The notes under the pieces: generated by a model
Seen by the model: only the letters and a program-made list of their open reading frames with translations
Told to the model about the DNA's origin: nothing
The model's database searches: none
Source of the DNA: Isoetes taiwanensis
Taxonomy: Eukaryota; Streptophyta; Lycopodiopsida; Isoetales; Isoetaceae
Direction of reading: 5' to 3'
DNA length: 64,000 nt
NCBI GenBank assembly: GCA_021234155.1
Contig: JAJEKV010000829.1
Coordinates: forward strand, 1 to 64,000
Program-made: the position numbers and the translations under genes
Part shown: one piece after another, positions 60,432-64,000 of the stretch
How positions within the stretch are numbered: the stretch's first letter is position 1
How the letters are laid out: each line of letters starts with the position of its first letter

Positions 60432-62730
60432 TAGTAATAAAAGCAAAATGTAGTGTGTGCCGAGCATCTCTCGCCTAATTTCTTTTCCCACAACTTTCAT
60501 TTTGACCGTCGGATCTAAAAGCGATTACAAAGGGTCTTGTCTTATTTATTTCGTTTTTTTTTTTCCCATTCACAGCTTTTGTTTTCGTTCTCGAAACCCT
60601 ATCTTTGGTGATGTACGGATGCACAAAGATATGCGTTCATGCGAGGGGCTCTATTCCTGCATTCTCAACTTCCTCAAAGACGAAAAGTCACGGCCAAGAT
60701 CCAACGCGGAAGACGGCCGCCTTTTGTGGTATTTGTATCATCTAGCCCTGTTTTATTTAACTTTTCTTTGTTTCCAATCCCGCTTTTCTTTGCTATGTCT
60801 GCTGTCTCTCGGAGTCGTTGAATGGTCGTACTTGGATGGTACGTGAAGAAATAAGCCTCCATGTCAAGAAACACTTAGTATGTGCGGTTATTCTATATTA
60901 ATTTGGGTATCTTGGGTGTTGCTAACTTTCATAATAGATATGTAGAGCGACAAATTTTGATGATCAAATCGTGAGCTTCGCTTTGCGTAATAGCAAAATC
61001 ATTTTCTAACGGTGGTTTTGATGCTTTTGTTAATGGTTATCCTAAATGTTTTTCTCGCCTCTCCCCTTTTTGCACCTCTCCGCCTGCTTGACTAAGTTTT
61101 CTTGGGAGCCCAATTCAACAAGCCAATAAGCGCTTAGTCTGTTCCCTTCAAAGAACAACGCCCACCAATTGTGAGGTGCCATCCGATCATCTCGCCAGTC
61201 TGCGCTGCAAGAGCACCGCTCTCTCTCTCTTTCATTCAGATTGGGGGCTGCCCAAATAGCCATCTGTTCTTTTCTTTGTTAACCTCGTAGCAACTCTTAT
61301 TGTGGTATAAAGGCTGTCGGGATGTCTTCCGTGAAGTGTGGATGAAGATGGTCGTTGTACATGGAAAAGGTATGCTCTTGCTATTGCGATTGTTTTGCTC
61401 CATCAAACCTCATAGAAATGTGTTTCCCAATTGCACTATATGGAAAGTGTGTTTAATATTAAGCAATCATTGCAGAACTTCGTCTAGGTAGGAGAAAGGG
61501 ATGAATATGTCATGCCTTTGGCATTCTGGACATGCCTTCTAGGCTCTCTCTTTTATAATGTATTTTCCCTCTCAAAGACATCAGATTTTTCTTACACCCA
61601 AAATACAAGTTTTGAGGCAAATAGAAATAGAGACATTTATGCACTTGCACTTAGAAAAAAATCCTTTGTAGCCTAAACACATGTACACAAATCCTTTGCA
61701 TTTGGATATTGAATATCTTCGTAGTCATTGCGTTTAGGTAGATACAAGATTAGGACTCGTAAGATTTCTCGGGCAAGGAAGTTGGTGTCTACGTAAAGTA
61801 AGTAGTTGGTGGTTTGTGTTAAAATGGATTATTGCATTTTGTAGTTCAACCTTTCTTCTTTTGTTGCTGCAAGCCTATAACGAGGTATGAGTCTTCCATA
61901 AGGATGTGAATATAGGAGATGGGAAATAGCAAATACTTGTTGCAGCCTTTGTAAGTTCTCAGAGTAGAACACCGCAAAAGATTCTTTTTTCCACTATCCA
62001 AGTGCAACATGCATCATCTTTTTGTCATGTTTCAATTTGCTAGGCTCTTGGTAAAAAATAATATGATCCATCTTTTGTCGTAAACCAAGATGATAATGAT
62101 TGCTTAACAACTCACCACCTAGATTGCACCACATTAGAGGGGAATTATGGTGCAAAAATTGGTCTCCACAGATCTCTTGCTCATTATTTCGATCTCGAAT
62201 CAGCTCACCCATCGATGCCGTAGACGGGAAATGAGAGAAAAAGAGGGAGGGTCTATGTCATGTGGGGTGGAGGGAGCCTTTACCTTCCGTGAAAAATGAT
62301 CTAAAAACATTAGAGATAGATGTCGCTAATGAACTTTTCTACATAATGCATTCTTTTCATAATGCAAAACATCCTTTAGGAAGTGGAGTCGATTTAAGGT
62401 CCAATTTCATTGATCCTTTTACTCAAAAACAAAAGCTATGGTACGTCCTCCATCCTATTAACTTTGTTTTTTTAAGAAGGCCACTAGCAGAAAGTGTTTT
62501 ATTTTTAGCCACCTTTGCTTGCTCTAACTTATCTATGAGGGTACTATTCCGTTCTTCTTTTGCCACTTATATGCTTAACTGGCAGTAGTTGTACCAGTTT
62601 TTAGAATATGAAGAATTCAAGTTGTTCGATATGGCAGACATAAATTACCCATTATCACGTTCATCCTTTAATTTTTTTTGTGTTGTTATTAGATTTAATA
62701 CTCATGTTGAAGATGGTTTATGATACTCCA
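60432..62730. other. Intergenic, nothing recognised
   Basis: The frame at 60457-60846 (129 codons, starting at GTG) follows the GAATCT array, but its translation is a hydrophobic, Phe- and Leu-rich text without motifs. The 108-codon frame at 62262-62588 has a protein-like first half (NDLKTLEIDVANELFYIMHS) that I cannot name. A CT microsatellite lies at about 61219-61232. Confidence 0.35.
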
Positions 62731-62830
62731 GATTTGATAGTGGACGAAAATTCAAATGTAGAGCCCAATGTGCATGTTCAGATTTGATAGTGGATGAAAA
62801 TTCAAATGTAGAGCCCAGTGTGCATGTTGA
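62731..62830 (+). repeat. Tandem duplication, period 50 bp
   Basis: GATTTGATAGTGGA(C/T)GAAAA then TTCAAATGTAGAGCCCA(A/G) and TGTGCATGTT occur at 62731 and 62781 with two substitutions. Fifty is not a multiple of three, so the copies read in different frames. Confidence 0.93.
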
Positions 62831-62947
62831 GAAGGTAAGTCCTGCCTGAATATCAATTGTTTTGTTTAGGTATGAACATATAGAAGATTGAGTCGTTATA
62901 TGGATAATGCAAGAAAGTACTTACCAAGTTTAGCTGTTGTTCTTTAG

Positions 62948-63269
62948 TAAAAGGATCCGACAAGAAGTTAGAGAAGCGGGAGCAACAACTCTTTAGAGGG
63001 TTTAGAATCGATTATACGATCCTCGTAAGTTTTATATTTATTTTATAATGATGTTTTTTGCATTTAAAGACATGACTATTATCGCTTTTATTAGCATTTC
63101 TTATGTCTTCATTGCATTATAGATCAAGCCACTTTATGCCGCAAAAGCTTACGTTAGAGATGTCCCACTACACAAGCGCATTATGCAGCCTAAGACCGAC
63201 CGCACAACCTATGCCAACATGCTTCAAAGTGATCGAAAGTGGCATGAGTCTTTCAATGTAATGGATTAG
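62948..63269 (+). CDS. Two candidate exons of an unrecognised gene
   Basis: Exon A (62948-63024) lies between TTCTTTAG and CTC|GTAAGT and reads KGSDKKLEKREQQLFRGFRI then DYTIL. Exon B (63123-63269) follows CATTATAG and continues in phase: IKPLYAAKAYVRDVPLHKRI, MQPKTDRTTYANMLQSDRKW, HESFNVMD, stop. The splice sites are canonical and the joined text is charged and natural-looking. A donor TTCAAT|GTAATG before the stop is also possible, with more exons beyond. No family recognised; no start codon found. Confidence 0.35.
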
Positions 63270-64000
63270 AAGGACTAATTATCTATTGCAGAGATGTCAT
63301 GGTTGAATCAAGCTGTTGCATCAGCTGAGTTGATACATCAGTATGGAATCTCTGTTTCCAGAAATCTTATGTACCACATGTTGCAAGAATGCACGGCTTT
63401 CAAAAAAAAAAAACCCTGCAAAACCCCGAACTTGGCCACAAGATTCAGCCCTTAATGACGACTGCGGAACTAGATTTGGTGGCAATCTAGGTTCTCATTC
63501 ATGGATTATTTTAAGTTTGTTGATTCTGTGCAAGAGTGTACCAACTCAAGAAACATGCTTAAAGGAATTTGGTTGCATTCATGCATTTTAAGAAGTACGT
63601 TTCAAGTTAAAAAACAAATGTCAAATGTTGAAGGCTGATCCAACATGCTTTCTACCTCACGTCAAAAAGCCTGATATGTTCAAACCTAATTGAATTAAAT
63701 GGGTCCCCTTGAAATAAACCTAATGGATTGAAATAAACCTAATGGATCGAAATAAACCTAATGCATTTTAACGTTTTGAAGCATAACCATTGATAAATTA
63801 ATCTTAATGTTAAAGTCTAATCAAACATGAATAAATATTGTTCAAACAATGAATAACTATTGGCTATGAAAAATGCTCACTTATACTTGAAAAAACTATA
63901 GCTTAAACCCATAAAAGCCATGTTTGAATACTTCCAGACCACTCTCCACCAAATGGGTTACCTCATAAATGATAGGTCTATCAAACCAAAGAACCACAAA
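63270..64000. other. Window end, nothing recognised
   Basis: The word TGAAATAAACCTAATG(G/C)AT repeats three times at 63708-63766 (period about 20). A run of A lies at 63403-63413. No gene. Confidence 0.4.

Noticed and set aside
60457-60846. 129-codon frame after the GAATCT array
   Set aside because: It begins at GTG, is Phe/Leu-rich over a T-rich strand, and shows no conserved pattern; not enough for a gene call.

Overview
The window is nuclear DNA of a vascular plant with a large, gene-poor, retrotransposon-filled genome. A fern (or another seed-free plant) is the best guess, not proven: the PPR protein has a run of 31-residue SS-type repeats, a hevein-type chitin-binding region is joined to the start of a GH18 chitinase, and almost everything else is decayed LTR and LINE elements with nested insertions. 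Nothing looks bacterial or organellar. Most reading frames in the window are chance frames or transposon debris; only two or three host genes are recognisable.

Layout. 1-240: G-rich simple repeat. 241-2590: decayed LINE with a poly(A) tail, plus strand. 2591-7084: no recognised gene. 7085-7835: strand-asymmetric G-rich degenerate array, directly next to a broken 5' part of a two-hevein-domain GH18 chitinase (minus strand, 7860-8262). 8903-10501: a PPR gene with eight 31-residue repeats and an E-like tail. 11595-14403: the deaminase domain of plastid-type tRNA adenosine deaminase (TADA) in four exons with canonical splice sites. 14560-19411: palindromes, a large unequal tandem duplication and a 50-bp minisatellite. 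20230-24970: decayed Ty3/gypsy element, minus strand. 25700-26705: short repeat arrays. 27737-28771 and 39021-39640: two halves of one LINE, split by a 10.2-kb LTR element (28774-39020, minus orientation by PBS and polypurine tract), which itself holds a 317-bp MITE, tRNA-like SINE heads, a minisatellite and a possible plus-strand gypsy fragment. 40762-42440: LTR and 3' end of a second member of that LTR family. 42690-43160: 3' end of a minus-strand LINE. 44938-45387: an intact-looking 450-bp TRIM. 47486-53233: Ty1/copia element with both LTRs and a perfect 5-bp target-site duplication, its coding region broken. 53234-64000: mostly unrecognised, with candidate spliced exons (57977-58486 and 62948-63269), a hairpin and a dense GAATCT array at 60176-60431.

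The two host genes with a clear role both point to organelle RNA biology: a PLS/SS-type PPR protein (site recognition in organellar RNA) lies about 1.1 kb upstream of, and in the same direction as, a gene for the enzyme that makes inosine-34 in plastid tRNA-Arg(ACG). Whether this adjacency matters is untested. All coordinates for decayed elements are approximate unless terminal motifs are given.
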